DNA of 52,041 nucleotides from Sulfurimonas sp. (GTDB taxonomy: Bacteria > Campylobacterota > Campylobacteria > Campylobacterales > Sulfurimonadaceae): assembly GCA_027448805.1 (NCBI GenBank), contig DAIDMU010000072.1:1-52041 (forward strand), read 5' to 3'. A program made the position numbers and the translations under genes. Within the stretch, counting starts at the first letter, position 1; each line of letters begins with the position of its first letter. The notes beneath the pieces are model-generated. The model was not told where the DNA came from. It saw nothing but the letters and a program-made list of their open reading frames with translations, and made no database searches. This document shows, piece by piece, positions 40,560 through 49,767 of this stretch.

Positions 40560-42599
40560 ATATTTGAAAAATTAAACAATTCGCAGGCTAGCGCTGTCAG
40601 GCAGACAGAGGGTCCTGTATTAATTTTAGCTGGAGCGGGCAGCGGAAAAACTACTACTATCGTTTCACGTCTAGCCTACCTTATAGAGGGACTTGGTATT
40701 CCCGCTTCAAATACTTTGACGCTTACATTTACAAACAAAGCCGCTAAAGAGATGAGAGAGCGTGCTTCTGGTATGATGAACAACCCTGCTTATCCCCCTC
40801 TTTTATGTACTTTCCATAAGTTTGGACTGCTTTTTTTAAAATTTAATATTCATCTTTTAAACCGCCAAAATAATTTTGTGGTTATTGATACCGATGATAA
40901 AAAGCGCATCATTAAAAAAATAAACAGTGAAATTCCCACACCGCTAATAGCGAGTGAAATATCGAGATATAAAAATTCGCTATTAACGCCTGACGATGCA
41001 TATAAGCAGGCAGAATTTTTTAATTATCAGCAGATTGCAAAGATTTATGAAGAGTATGAAACTTATCTTTTAGAGAATAATTTAGTAGATTTTGATGATT
41101 TAATCGCTCTGACATTCAGACTGTTGGATGAGAACTCAGAATTGGCGCATGCCACATCGCAAAAGTATCGCTACATCATGGTGGATGAGTATCAAGATAC
41201 AAATGAGTTGCAGTTGAAGCTTTTGCAAAAACTTTGCACAACGCATAACAACATATGCGTCGTCGGCGATGATGACCAGAGTATATATGGCTGGCGTGGG
41301 GCTCATATAAGAAATATTATGGAGTTTGATCAGGATTTTAAAGGCACTTCTGTTTTTAAGCTTGAAGAGAATTATCGCTCGCGAGAACCGATTCTTAAAG
41401 TTGCAAATGCGCTTATAGAACATAATCGCTCAAGGCTTGGCAAAAAACTTATTCCTACTCGCGGAGGCGGTGAAGATATAACTATCTTAAACTCCAATGA
41501 TGAAAATGAAGAGGCAAGAAAAATTGCTTCAAAGATTACAAAGCTTCTAGATTCAGGTGTGGGAGCAGAAAAAATAGCAGTGCTTTACCGCGTGAATGTC
41601 TTAAGCCGTTCAATCGAAGAGGGATTAAACCGTGCAGGAATTGCATATAAACTTGTCGGCGGTCTCAGGTTTTATGACAGGGCAGAGATAAAAGATTTGA
41701 TTAGCTATATCAGAGTTATTACAAATTTTCATGATGATTTTTCATTTAAGCGCATAGTAAACAAGCCAAAAAGAGGTTTGGGAAAAGCAAGTGTGGATAA
41801 GACAGAGTTGGCAGCACACGCAAACGAAACATCCATATTTGAGTATATCAAGAAAGTTCCAATCGCAGAGTTGGAGCTTTTAGTCAAAAACAAAAATGCA
41901 AAAACTCTTAAAAAGTTTGTTAAAGATATTCAAAATGTTGCAAAAATTGTAAGTGAATCTACATACAACTTTATAGATGTTTTGGAAGAGACATTCCGTC
42001 TTAAAGATATCTATATCGGCATGCCGGATGAAGCAGAGAGAGTTTTAAATATGGATGAATTTTACGGACTCTTTAGAGATTTCGTAAAAAATTCTCCAGA
42101 CTCTTCATTGGATGAGTTTTTAAATGAGCTGACACTTCAGAGTGAACAGGACCAAGTAGAGGGCGAGAGCATCTACATGATGAGTATTCACGCATCAAAA
42201 GGTTTGGAGTTTGACCATATATTTATAATCGGGCTTGAAGAGGGCTTCTTACCGCTTGTTGGTGATGGAAGTGACCTTGAAGAGGAGAGAAGGCTGGGAT
42301 ACGTCTCTTTTACCAGAGCAAAAGATACGCTAACACTCTCACATGCCGACAGTAGATTCTACAAAGGCCGCAGAAGCGATTTACAAAAGAGCAGGTTCTT
42401 TAATGAAGCGGGACTCTGCGAAGGCTCTTTGATAGTAGAGAAAAACACAGCCTTTAAAAAGGGTGATTTGGTGCGTCATAAAATCTTTGGAACTGGCAGA
42501 GTAAACGGTGTAAGCAAGTCAGGAAGAGAGTTTAAGTTAAATATTAACTTCGCCGGCACTTCAAGAGATATCTTGGCATCATTTGTTGAAAGACTATGA
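40560..42599 (+). CDS. uvrD: UvrD/PcrA/Rep-type DNA helicase with non-canonical start
   Basis: This superfamily 1 3'-5' helicase would act in repair and replication restart. The ORF track starts at a TTG (40716), which would remove the Walker A loop; the open frame extends upstream through NSQASAVRQTEGPVLILAGAGSGKTTTIVSRL, the standard N-terminus of these enzymes. The in-frame stop TAG is at 40539. Between it and the motif there is no ATG, GTG or TTG, only ACG (40551) and ATA (40560); ATA follows GGAAAAA and gives FEKLNNSQ. Later motifs are intact: TLTFTNKAAKEM, DEYQDTNELQ, GDDDQSIYGWRGA, VSFTRAKD, and a UvrD-type C-terminal module (KKGDLVRHKIFGTGRV). About 679 residues. The end overlaps truB by four bases. 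Confidence 0.85.
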   Translation: MFEKLNNSQASAVRQTEGPVLILAGAGSGKTTTIVSRLAYLIEGLGIPASNTLTLTFTNKAAKEMRERASGMMNNPAYPPLLCTFHKFGLLFLKFNIHLLNRQNNFVVIDTDDKKRIIKKINSEIPTPLIASEISRYKNSLLTPDDAYKQAEFFNYQQIAKIYEEYETYLLENNLVDFDDLIALTFRLLDENSELAHATSQKYRYIMVDEYQDTNELQLKLLQKLCTTHNNICVVGDDDQSIYGWRGAHIRNIMEFDQDFKGTSVFKLEENYRSREPILKVANALIEHNRSRLGKKLIPTRGGGEDITILNSNDENEEARKIASKITKLLDSGVGAEKIAVLYRVNVLSRSIEEGLNRAGIAYKLVGGLRFYDRAEIKDLISYIRVITNFHDDFSFKRIVNKPKRGLGKASVDKTELAAHANETSIFEYIKKVPIAELELLVKNKNAKTLKKFVKDIQNVAKIVSESTYNFIDVLEETFRLKDIYIGMPDEAERVLNMDEFYGLFRDFVKNSPDSSLDEFLNELTLQSEQDQVEGESIYMMSIHASKGLEFDHIFIIGLEEGFLPLVGDGSDLEEERRLGYVSFTRAKDTLTLSHADSRFYKGRRSDLQKSRFFNEAGLCEGSLIVEKNTAFKKGDLVRHKIFGTGRVNGVSKSGREFKLNINFAGTSRDILASFVERL

Positions 42600-43417
42600 A
42601 TAGACTCTTTGTTGCATACAAACCAACAGGGGTAGGTTCAAACTTCTTTTTAACAAAACTAAAAAGAAAATACAAAACTAAAAAAGCCGGCTTTTCAGGA
42701 ACGCTTGACCCTTTCGCAAGAGGGGTTCTTCTCATAGGTATCGGCAGTTATACAAAACTGTTTCGCTTTTTGAATAAAACGCCAAAAGTTTACCGCGCAA
42801 CCCTCTGGCTCGGAGCAAAAAGCGACAGCTTGGATACGGAACTGATTCAACATGTAGAAATTTTAAAAGAGCTTGATGAAGTTAAAGTTTTGCAAACCGT
42901 AAAATCTTTGGAGGGCTCACTTACGTATGAACCGCCGATATTTAGCGCAAAACGCATAGACGGGCAGAGGGCTTATGATTTGGCCAGAGCGGGCAAAGAG
43001 TTTACTTTAAATAAGATATGCTCAACGATTTATGAGACAAAACTGATAAGCTACTGCCATCCGTTTGTAACTTTTGAAGCAACAGTGTCTGAGGGGACAT
43101 ATATTCGTTCTCTTGGGTTGATAGTTGCAAATAGACTTGGCGTAGAGTTTGGGTCTCTTAGTGCTTTGGAGAGATTGAACGAGGGGCAGTTTAGATACGA
43201 CGGCGAAAAGCCGTTGGATATAAAAAAGTCTCTAAACATTAGGCAAAACTTTTACCATGGCGAGAGCGATAACCTAAAATATGGAAGAGTTCTTGCTTTA
43301 GAGGATTTAGAAATTAAAGAGGATGGATATTACTGGCTTGATGGCGGTAGTTTTATCTCAATTATAAATATAGCAAATACAGAAGTAAATTATGAATTAG
43401 GCAGGATTGAATGTTAG
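42596..43417 (+). CDS. truB: tRNA pseudouridine-55 synthase TruB
   Basis: TruB forms pseudouridine 55 in the T loop of tRNAs. The 273-residue protein opens RLFVAYKPTGVGSNFFLTKLKRKY and has the catalytic Asp in GFSGTLDPFARGVLLIGIG near residue 40, plus YEPPIFSAKRIDGQRAYDLARAG and EGTYIRSLG. The length is on the short side of the family. Overlaps uvrD by four bases (ATGA) and csrA by seven bases, so the group uvrD-truB-csrA-ispE-smpB is one operon, an order also found in Campylobacter. Confidence 0.94.
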   Translation: MNRLFVAYKPTGVGSNFFLTKLKRKYKTKKAGFSGTLDPFARGVLLIGIGSYTKLFRFLNKTPKVYRATLWLGAKSDSLDTELIQHVEILKELDEVKVLQTVKSLEGSLTYEPPIFSAKRIDGQRAYDLARAGKEFTLNKICSTIYETKLISYCHPFVTFEATVSEGTYIRSLGLIVANRLGVEFGSLSALERLNEGQFRYDGEKPLDIKKSLNIRQNFYHGESDNLKYGRVLALEDLEIKEDGYYWLDGGSFISIINIANTEVNYELGRIEC

Positions 43418-43641
43418 TACTATCCAGAAAAGTGGACGAGTCGATTGTTATCGGGGACAATATTATAATAAAAGTTATATCTGTTGAAAAGGGAGTTGTT
43501 AAGCTGGGAGTTGATGCGCCTAAAAATGTCTCCATAGTTAGAAATGAGCTGCTTGAAGATGTAAAAGATGCCAACATAGCGGCATCTAAAGAGACAAAAC
43601 TCTCTGATTTAACCTCCCTTAGTGCTATTATAAAAAAATAA
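43411..43641 (+). CDS. csrA: carbon storage regulator CsrA
   Basis: CsrA is an RNA-binding dimer that represses flagellin translation in this phylum and is antagonised by FliW. The 76-residue protein has the family opening MLVLSRKVDESIVIGDNIIIKVISVEKGVVKLGVDAPKNVSIVRNEL with the Arg residues needed for RNA binding, followed by a longer charged tail (residues 50-76) than E. coli's 61-residue protein; such C-terminal extensions are where FliW contacts CsrA in other bacteria. The start overlaps the truB stop. Confidence 0.96.
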   Translation: MLVLSRKVDESIVIGDNIIIKVISVEKGVVKLGVDAPKNVSIVRNELLEDVKDANIAASKETKLSDLTSLSAIIKK

Positions 43642-43651
43642 GAGACAGATT

Positions 43652-44443
43652 ATGAAGCTATATAAAGCTTATGCTAAAGTAAATATATTTTTAAAAATAA
43701 CAGGCATAAGAGGCAGCTATCACGAAATTATCTCTAGATTTATGAGGGTTGACTCTCTTTATGATGAACTCTCGTTTGTTGAAAAAGAGCCTAGTGACCA
43801 CTTTAAAATTATCGGCTCTTTTTCCTGTGATACAAAGCAAAACACGATATATAAAGCCTACGTTGCGTTATTAGAATTTTTAGATGAAGCGCATACCGTT
43901 TCGTTGAAAAATCTGATGAGTAAATACGGCGTACATGTAAAAAAAAATATTCCTGCGTTTGCCGGTCTTGGCGGGGGAAGCAGTGACGCGGCGACATTTT
44001 TAAAAATGTGCAACGAGGTTCTGCATCTTGGACTTAGCCAAAATGAATTGGCGCTTGTAGGACTAAGGGTCGGTGCGGATGTTCCATTTTTTATTTACGG
44101 ATATGATAGTGCAAATGTCAGCGGAATAGGCGAAATAGTTGAAGAGTTTCAAGAAAAGCTGCTTGATATTGAGGTTATCACTCCAAAAATAGAGATAAGC
44201 ACGCCAAAGGTTTATGGTGTCTATAGAGAACATTTTTATAACCCCATAAACGGTTTTGAAGCAGAAAAGCTGAAAAAAACAGCATCATTGGATGTGCTAA
44301 AAAATATGAGTGTGGATGAGGCAAACGACCTCTTTAAGCCTGCGCTGGAAGTGTACAAAGAGCTAAAAAACCATTATAGACATGGATATTACTTCAGCGG
44401 TAGCGGAAGCAGTTTTTTTAGGGTAAAAGAAAAGGAGCAATAG
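43652..44443 (+). CDS. ispE: 4-diphosphocytidyl-2-C-methyl-D-erythritol kinase
   Basis: IspE phosphorylates CDP-methylerythritol in the MEP isoprenoid pathway. The 263-residue GHMP kinase opens YKAYAKVNIFLKITGIRGSYHEI, has the ATP loop PAFAGLGGGSSDAATFLKM near residues 100-118 and the active-site Asp in GADVPFFIYG, and ends YFSGSGSSFFRV. It is slightly shorter than the typical 280-300. It follows csrA by ten bases. Confidence 0.93.
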   Translation: MKLYKAYAKVNIFLKITGIRGSYHEIISRFMRVDSLYDELSFVEKEPSDHFKIIGSFSCDTKQNTIYKAYVALLEFLDEAHTVSLKNLMSKYGVHVKKNIPAFAGLGGGSSDAATFLKMCNEVLHLGLSQNELALVGLRVGADVPFFIYGYDSANVSGIGEIVEEFQEKLLDIEVITPKIEISTPKVYGVYREHFYNPINGFEAEKLKKTASLDVLKNMSVDEANDLFKPALEVYKELKNHYRHGYYFSGSGSSFFRVKEKEQ

Positions 44444-44446
44444 GCA

Positions 44447-44899
44447 ATGGGCGAGACGATAGCAAAAAATAAAAAAGCCTATTTTGACTACTTTTTAGAA
44501 GAGAAGTTTGAAGCGGGATTGGTTCTTAAGGGAAGCGAGATAAAGGCCATAAGAGCAGGGCGTGTAAACTTAAAAGATAGTTTTATCCGTTTTGTGCAGG
44601 GTGAAGCATTTCTTTTTAACGCGCACATAGGCAGGTTAGAGACAACTCATCACTTTTATGCGCACGAAGAGAGGGGAAGCAGAAAACTTCTTTTGCATAA
44701 AAAGCAGATAGCAAAGATGATAAAAGCGGTTGAGAGGGATGGCTATACTGTTGTTCCTCTGCAACTCTATTTTAATGATAGAAATATTGTAAAAATTCAG
44801 ATTGCAATAGCAAAAGGAAAGCAGCTTCACGATAAGAGAAATGATTTAAAAGAGAAAGATATGAAACGCGATATGGAGCGTTCCATGAAAGATTACTGA
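44447..44899 (+). CDS. smpB: SsrA-binding protein SmpB
   Basis: SmpB delivers tmRNA to stalled ribosomes in trans-translation. The 150-residue protein has the conserved [47 protein letters not shown] and [10 protein letters not shown], and a Lys/Arg-rich tail ending [20 protein letters not shown], which occupies the empty mRNA channel. It lies three bases after ispE and overlaps the peptidase gene start. The tmRNA gene itself is not in this window. Confidence 0.96.
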   Translation: MGETIAKNKKAYFDYFLEEKFEAGLVLKGSEIKAIRAGRVNLKDSFIRFVQGEAFLFNAHIGRLETTHHFYAHEERGSRKLLLHKKQIAKMIKAVERDGYTVVPLQLYFNDRNIVKIQIAIAKGKQLHDKRNDLKEKDMKRDMERSMKDY

Positions 44900-45765
44900 T
44901 GAAGCTCTTTCTCTCTTTTATTTTTTCTACATGTACAATTTTCGCGTTTGATGTAGAGGTTGTAAACTCAACCGTTTCAAACGGAAAAACTGCTCTTTTG
45001 GAGTTTAAAAAAGAGAAAAATATCAGCTATGAATATGCAGCGGTTGATAAAAAAAGATACAAAATTTTTGGTAATCCTGTAAATGGTGAAAAATTTTACG
45101 CATTGATTCCAATAAGTTATGAAGAGAAGCCTAGTGACAAAAAAGTGGAAGTTTTTTATAAAGAGGCGGGTAAAGAAAAAAGCAAAATCATCTCTTTAAG
45201 CATAAAAGATGCAAAATATGAGAAAGAGACATTGAGCGTTGATGACTCAAAAGTCACACTGAGTGAAGAGGACCAGCAAAGAGCTTCAAAAGAGTATGCC
45301 GAGGCGATGAAGATATACAACACGGCTACGCATAAAAGCTACATGACATCAGATTTTATAGTTCCAATGGATAGCAAAGTAACAAGCGATTTTGGAAAAG
45401 CGAGAGTTTATAACAATACGGTTAAGGGTTATCATGGCGGGACAGACTTTAGAGCTATTGTAGGCACTCCGTTTTTGGCAAGCAATGACGGAAAAGTTGT
45501 TTTAGTTCAAGATAGATTTTACTCCGGCGGCTCTGTTATAATAGACCATGGACATGGGATTTATTCCTGTTATTTTCATATGAGCAAGTTTGGCGTCAAA
45601 GAGGGTGAAGATGTTAAAAAAGGCGATGTTATAGGACTCTCAGGAGATACGGGAAGAGTAAGTGGACCGCATCTTCACTTTGGCATACGAATCGGAGGTG
45701 AGCAGGTTGACCCGCTTCACTTTATAGAGTTAATAAATAAAAATTTACTAAAAGGCACACAATGA
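44899..45765 (+). CDS. exported M23-family (LytM-type) peptidase
   Basis: The 288-residue protein has a signal peptide (KLFLSFIFSTCTIFAF) and an N-terminal beta-rich domain. The M23 metallopeptidase domain reads GYHGGTDFRAIVGTPFLASNDGKVV (first zinc His and Asp), then HGHGIYSCYFHMSK and SGPHLHFGIR (HxH zinc ligand), all intact. It probably trims peptidoglycan cross-links and may be a cell-shape protein of the Csd/Pgp type in related helical bacteria; which bond it cuts is not shown. The start overlaps smpB by one base and the end overlaps the TPR gene by four. Confidence 0.9.
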   Translation: MKLFLSFIFSTCTIFAFDVEVVNSTVSNGKTALLEFKKEKNISYEYAAVDKKRYKIFGNPVNGEKFYALIPISYEEKPSDKKVEVFYKEAGKEKSKIISLSIKDAKYEKETLSVDDSKVTLSEEDQQRASKEYAEAMKIYNTATHKSYMTSDFIVPMDSKVTSDFGKARVYNNTVKGYHGGTDFRAIVGTPFLASNDGKVVLVQDRFYSGGSVIIDHGHGIYSCYFHMSKFGVKEGEDVKKGDVIGLSGDTGRVSGPHLHFGIRIGGEQVDPLHFIELINKNLLKGTQ

Positions 45766-46358
45766 CACTATTTCAACTGCTAATGCTGGGGGCTTCGGCA
45801 TTTTTCGCATTTAAAGTTTATGAGCATATTAAAACACTAAAAGACGGTGGTTCAGAAGATATTGAGACTTCGTCGCAGGAGAATAAAACAGTAAATACAT
45901 TTTCTCCGTTTGATCCTGAAGCGCTGGTGATAAAGGCAGATGAAGAGTTTGAAGCAGGCAATCTGCAAAAGGCATACGCTCTTTTGAATGAAGCAAACGC
46001 AAAAAAGGCTCAAAATTCTGATGTTTTGTTTAAAATGGGCTATATTTTGCAACAGCTCGGTGATAACGAAGAGGCGCTAAAGCGTTACAAAGAGGCTCTC
46101 GAGCAGGACAAAGAGAATGAATTTATTCATAACTCCATAGCCAGTGTTTACAGGGCAAAAGGTGAGTTTGTATCGGCTAAAATCCACCTGAGCGCATCTT
46201 TGGCGATTGATGATAAAAATCCAATTACATGTTATAACTACGGAAATCTTTTGGTGGATATGAAACATTTAGATGAAGCCAAAGAGATGTATAAAAAAGC
46301 GCTGGAGCTTAAAGATGATTTTAAAGAGGCTAAAGAAGAGCTTGAAAAACTCGGCTAG
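45762..46358 (+). CDS. membrane-anchored TPR protein
   Basis: The 198-residue protein begins with one hydrophobic segment (TLFQLLMLGASAFFAFKVYEHI), an N-terminal anchor. After a Ser/Glu linker come about four tetratricopeptide repeats (ADEEFEAGNLQKAYALLNEAN; LFKMGYILQQLGDNEEALKRYKEAL; IHNSIASVYRAKGEFVSAKIHLSASL; CYNYGNLLVDMKHLDEAKEMYKKALEL). TPRs are protein-binding scaffolds; no partner can be named. It is coupled to the M23 peptidase gene by a four-base overlap, so a role in a cell-envelope complex is plausible. Confidence 0.8.
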   Translation: MTLFQLLMLGASAFFAFKVYEHIKTLKDGGSEDIETSSQENKTVNTFSPFDPEALVIKADEEFEAGNLQKAYALLNEANAKKAQNSDVLFKMGYILQQLGDNEEALKRYKEALEQDKENEFIHNSIASVYRAKGEFVSAKIHLSASLAIDDKNPITCYNYGNLLVDMKHLDEAKEMYKKALELKDDFKEAKEELEKLG

Positions 46359-46366
46359 GAGAGCGG

Positions 46367-47089
46367 ATGAAAACATCGGAAATATATAATTTTTTAGACA
46401 AACTATCGCCTTTTGAGCTTCAAGAGCCTTGGGATAACTCAGGTCTGTTGCTTGGAGATTTCAATCAAGATATAGAAAAAATAGTTTTGAGCATAGACGT
46501 TGATGAAGCACTCATTGACTCCATGGAAGAAAACACTCTTTTAATAACACACCATCCGCTTATTTTCGGCGGACTTAAGCAGTTGGAATTTAGTAAATAT
46601 CCCGCAAATCTGATTCATAAAATGATGCAAAAAAATATCTCAAATATCTCAATGCACACTAACTTTGACCAAACGCATCTAAACGAATATGTCGCAACAG
46701 AAATTTTGGGGTATAAAATTGCACAAAAGGATGGGTTTGTTGCATATTTGGATATAGATGAAGATTTTGATACTTTTGCTTCTAAAGTTGCAGCAGCATT
46801 CTCTCTTCCGCATGCAAAATGTGTAAAAAGTTCTCCAAGAGTAAAAAGAGCAGCTTTGACAACAGGTTCAGGATGCTCTTTGATTAAATCAATAAAGGCG
46901 GATTGCTTTTTAACAGGAGATGTAAAATACCACGATGCGATGGAGGCAAAAAGTATAAATTTGTCGCTAATTGACATCGGACATTTCGAGAGTGAACAAT
47001 TTTTTGCAGAGATTTTACTGAAACATTTGAAAAATTTAGGTTTAGAAGCTATAATTTCATCATCAAAAAACCCTTTTACTTATATATAA
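46367..47089 (+). CDS. NIF3-like (DUF34) family protein
   Basis: The 240-residue protein belongs to the NIF3/YbgI family of dinuclear-metal proteins sometimes annotated as GTP cyclohydrolase 1 type 2. Visible metal-site motifs are TLLITHHPLIFGG near residue 60, SMHTNFDQ near 97, and DIGHFESEQFFA near the end, matching the family's three His/Glu/Asp clusters. It opens MKTSEIYNFLDKLSPFELQEPWDNSGLLLG, also typical. GGAG precedes the ATG. Biochemical function is unsettled for this family. The next gene, a zinc-ribbon protein, is often its neighbour in these bacteria. Confidence 0.88.
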   Translation: MKTSEIYNFLDKLSPFELQEPWDNSGLLLGDFNQDIEKIVLSIDVDEALIDSMEENTLLITHHPLIFGGLKQLEFSKYPANLIHKMMQKNISNISMHTNFDQTHLNEYVATEILGYKIAQKDGFVAYLDIDEDFDTFASKVAAAFSLPHAKCVKSSPRVKRAALTTGSGCSLIKSIKADCFLTGDVKYHDAMEAKSINLSLIDIGHFESEQFFAEILLKHLKNLGLEAIISSSKNPFTYI

Positions 47090-47126
47090 GAAAATCGGCA
47101 TAACTATTTAATCCAAAAGGAGATTA

Positions 47127-47840
47127 ATGAACTTACATCTAAAACAGCTAATTGACCTATCACACGTAGATAAAGCGATAGATGCTTTTGAACCTCAAAT
47201 AGAAGAGGCTAACTATAAATTTGAAGCAGCCCTTGCAAAAAAGCAGAGTATTGATTCCGATATCGAAAACCTAACTAACGAAATCAGAGATGAAGAGATA
47301 AAAAAGAAGAAAAATGAACTTCATTTGGCCGAACTTTCTCAAAAGCTTGTAGATAACTCTAGAAAAAGCAATGAAGTTAAGACTGAGCGTGAAATGAAAT
47401 CACTTCAGCTTGAAGAGGAAATTGCTAAAGAGCAAGTTACTTTTGCAAATGAAGAGATAGAGAGACTTGAGAGAATTGTTGAGTTAAAAACAGAACAAGT
47501 TGAAGCTGCAAAAAAAACATTAGTGGAACTGGATGCTAATCTGGCATCTATAAAAGCTGAAGTAGATGAGAAGCTTGAAGTTATCAATAAATCTCGCCAG
47601 GAAGTTTTTGTAAAAAAAGAGAAACTAATCTCTGAAATGAATCAAAAAGGTTTGGCGTTTTATCAAAAAATTCGCAGATGGGCTAAAAACTCTACCGTAG
47701 TTCCTGTTGAAGAACAAGCTTGTATGGGTTGTCATATGCTTATCAATGATAAAATTTATGCTGATGTTATAAAAGCTGAGGAGATTACAACTTGTCCACA
47801 CTGCGGACGTATTCTCTACATGGAAGCTCACGAAGAATAG
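47127..47840 (+). CDS. coiled-coil protein with C4-type zinc ribbon
   Basis: The 237-residue protein is almost entirely predicted coiled coil (residues 20-170, rich in Glu/Lys/Leu heptads), ending in a zinc ribbon CMGCHMLINDKIYADVIKAEEITTCPHCG (C-x2-C...C-x2-C). Such zinc-ribbon coiled-coil proteins accompany NIF3 genes in many bacteria, and may bind nucleic acid or act in flagellar or DNA-related processes; function is not established. AAGGAG lies before the ATG. It overlaps nothing but is followed two bases later by waaA. Confidence 0.85.
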   Translation: MNLHLKQLIDLSHVDKAIDAFEPQIEEANYKFEAALAKKQSIDSDIENLTNEIRDEEIKKKKNELHLAELSQKLVDNSRKSNEVKTEREMKSLQLEEEIAKEQVTFANEEIERLERIVELKTEQVEAAKKTLVELDANLASIKAEVDEKLEVINKSRQEVFVKKEKLISEMNQKGLAFYQKIRRWAKNSTVVPVEEQACMGCHMLINDKIYADVIKAEEITTCPHCGRILYMEAHEE

Positions 47841-47842
47841 GC

Positions 47843-49009
47843 TTGAAGCCATTTACCCTTCTATACTTCATCCTGAGCGTGGTGCTATATCTTGTAGCAC
47901 TGCCGCTTTTGGTCTATCTCTCGTTTAAACAAAAATATAGAGAGTCGATTCCATCCCGTTTTTTTCTCTTTAACAATCCAAGATTTAAAAACGGTAACGG
48001 AGTTTGGTTTCATGTATGCTCGCTCGGCGAAGCAAGAGCGTTAAAACCTCTGTTAGAACTTTTAAAAGATCAAGATATAAAGATAACCACCATAACACAT
48101 ACCGGGCACTCAGAAGCCAGAAGGTACGATGCAGAGGTTAGGTATCTGCCGTATGAGATGTTTCTGCCGTTTTGGGCTAAGAAGCAGAGGATATTGGTAG
48201 TCCTAGAAGCAGAGTTTTGGTTTATGCTTTTTAGCGTTTTAAGAGCTAAAGGAACGAGAATTGTCCTTTTAAATGCCCGTATATCTGAGAAGAGCGCTAA
48301 AAAGTATCTCCAATTTGCATGGTTTTATAAAAAACTGCTCTCAAATGTAGAGATAATCTATGCACAGAGCGAGGCGGACAAAAACCGTTTTTTAGCACTT
48401 GGGGCAAAAAATATCGAGGTTATCGGAAACATTAAGCTAGCCGGTAAAATAGTCAAAACAAAAGAGTATAAGAAGCCTGAGGCCCAGCTAATAGTTGCAG
48501 GAAGCACGCATGAGAGCGAAGAAGAGAGCATTTTAAAATCATTTGTAGAGTATAGAAAGCAGAGTGACGCAAAACTGGCTGTTGTTCCAAGACATCCGGA
48601 GAGATTTGAGGCAGTTTTTGAACTTATGAAAAAATATGCAGATGAAAACTCTCTGACACTGAGTAGATTTTCTAAAGATAGAGAGTTTAAAACAGATATG
48701 ATTTTAGTCGATGCTATGGGCGAGCTTAACAATATATATGCAGTCAGCGATATAGCAATACTTGGCGGTGCGTTTAGGGATGACGTTGGCGGGCATAATC
48801 CGCTTGAACCGGCCTATTTTGGATGTAAAATAATTACTGGAAAACACTTTTTTCATCAAAAGGAGCTTTTCAGATATGTGCACCATGTTCAGTATGTTGA
48901 ACCTGATGAGATACATAAAGCACTTATGAAATGCAGAGGGTTGCCGCCTAGCATGGTGGAAGAGAAAATCAGTCTAGAACCGATTATAAAGAAGATATTA
49001 GAAAATTAA
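47843..49009 (+). CDS. waaA: 3-deoxy-D-manno-octulosonic acid transferase
   Basis: WaaA attaches Kdo to lipid A, an early step of LPS core assembly at the inner membrane. The ORF track begins inside the upstream gene; the TTG at 47843 gives LKPFTLLYFILSVVLYLVALPLL, an N-terminal membrane anchor, and 388 residues. Family motifs are VWFHVCSLGEARAL with the catalytic Glu, YLPYEMFLPFWAKKQRILVVLEAEFW, GNIKL and HNPLEPAYFGCKIITG for CMP-Kdo binding. The ribosome binding site is weak and coupled to the preceding stop. No ATG fits. Confidence 0.88.
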   Translation: MKPFTLLYFILSVVLYLVALPLLVYLSFKQKYRESIPSRFFLFNNPRFKNGNGVWFHVCSLGEARALKPLLELLKDQDIKITTITHTGHSEARRYDAEVRYLPYEMFLPFWAKKQRILVVLEAEFWFMLFSVLRAKGTRIVLLNARISEKSAKKYLQFAWFYKKLLSNVEIIYAQSEADKNRFLALGAKNIEVIGNIKLAGKIVKTKEYKKPEAQLIVAGSTHESEEESILKSFVEYRKQSDAKLAVVPRHPERFEAVFELMKKYADENSLTLSRFSKDREFKTDMILVDAMGELNNIYAVSDIAILGGAFRDDVGGHNPLEPAYFGCKIITGKHFFHQKELFRYVHHVQYVEPDEIHKALMKCRGLPPSMVEEKISLEPIIKKILEN

Positions 49010-49022
49010 GGAAATAAATAAA

Positions 49023-49757
49023 ATGGCACTAGAAAAAGCGTATAAACTTTTAGCAGCACAAGAGGGAATTTCAAACTCGGAAGCAAAATCAATGATAGAC
49101 CGCGGTTTGGTATATGTTGCTAATAAAAAAGTAATGATAGCCCGCGGAGATATTGATGCAAAAACTCTATTTAAAGTTGAAAAAGTAGAAAAAATAAAGC
49201 CTATTTTCGAGAATGATGATTTGATTGTTGTAGATAAACCTGCACATGTCAATTCAGACGAGATAGAAAGACAGTTTAAACCCGCTGTTCTTCTGCATAG
49301 ACTTGACAAAGAAACAAGCGGAGTTTTGATGCTTGTCAAAAACGAAGAGTTTCGCCAAAAAGCGATAATGGAGTTTAAAAAAGATAGAGTTTACAAAGAG
49401 TATATTGCATGGGTTGAGGGGATTATCAGCGAGCCGGTAGATATCGATAAACCAATTTTGACAACTAAAAAAAATAATCGTGCAGCATCAAACGTATCTG
49501 CAAAAGGAAAGCCTGCAAGAACGGAGATTTTTCCGGATTTAGTGAGCGGAAATAAGACAAAAGTAAAATGCATTATTCACCATGGAAGAACTCACCAGAT
49601 TAGAACGCACCTAAGATATATTGAACATCCGATAGTCGGCGATGAGCAGTATGGAGGAAGACGCGCGAAACGCGTAATGCTTCATGCGTATAAAGTAAGA
49701 CTTCTTGATATGGAGTTTGTAGCAGCTGAACCAAAGACATTTGTTACCTTTGAGTAG
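49023..49757 (+). CDS. RluA-family pseudouridine synthase
   Basis: The 244-residue protein has an N-terminal S4-like RNA-binding segment (KLLAAQEGISNSEAKSMIDRGLVYVANKKV) and an RluA catalytic core with Asp in LLHRLDKETSGVLMLVKN, then KKNNRAASNVSAKGKPARTEI and HHGRTHQIRTHLRYIEHPIVGD. It resembles RluC/RluD-type enzymes that modify 23S rRNA, but the target uridine cannot be told from sequence. GGAAATAAATAAAATG gives its start. It lies 13 bases after waaA. Confidence 0.9.
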   Translation: MALEKAYKLLAAQEGISNSEAKSMIDRGLVYVANKKVMIARGDIDAKTLFKVEKVEKIKPIFENDDLIVVDKPAHVNSDEIERQFKPAVLLHRLDKETSGVLMLVKNEEFRQKAIMEFKKDRVYKEYIAWVEGIISEPVDIDKPILTTKKNNRAASNVSAKGKPARTEIFPDLVSGNKTKVKCIIHHGRTHQIRTHLRYIEHPIVGDEQYGGRRAKRVMLHAYKVRLLDMEFVAAEPKTFVTFE

Positions 49758-49767
49758 TCAAAAAAGT

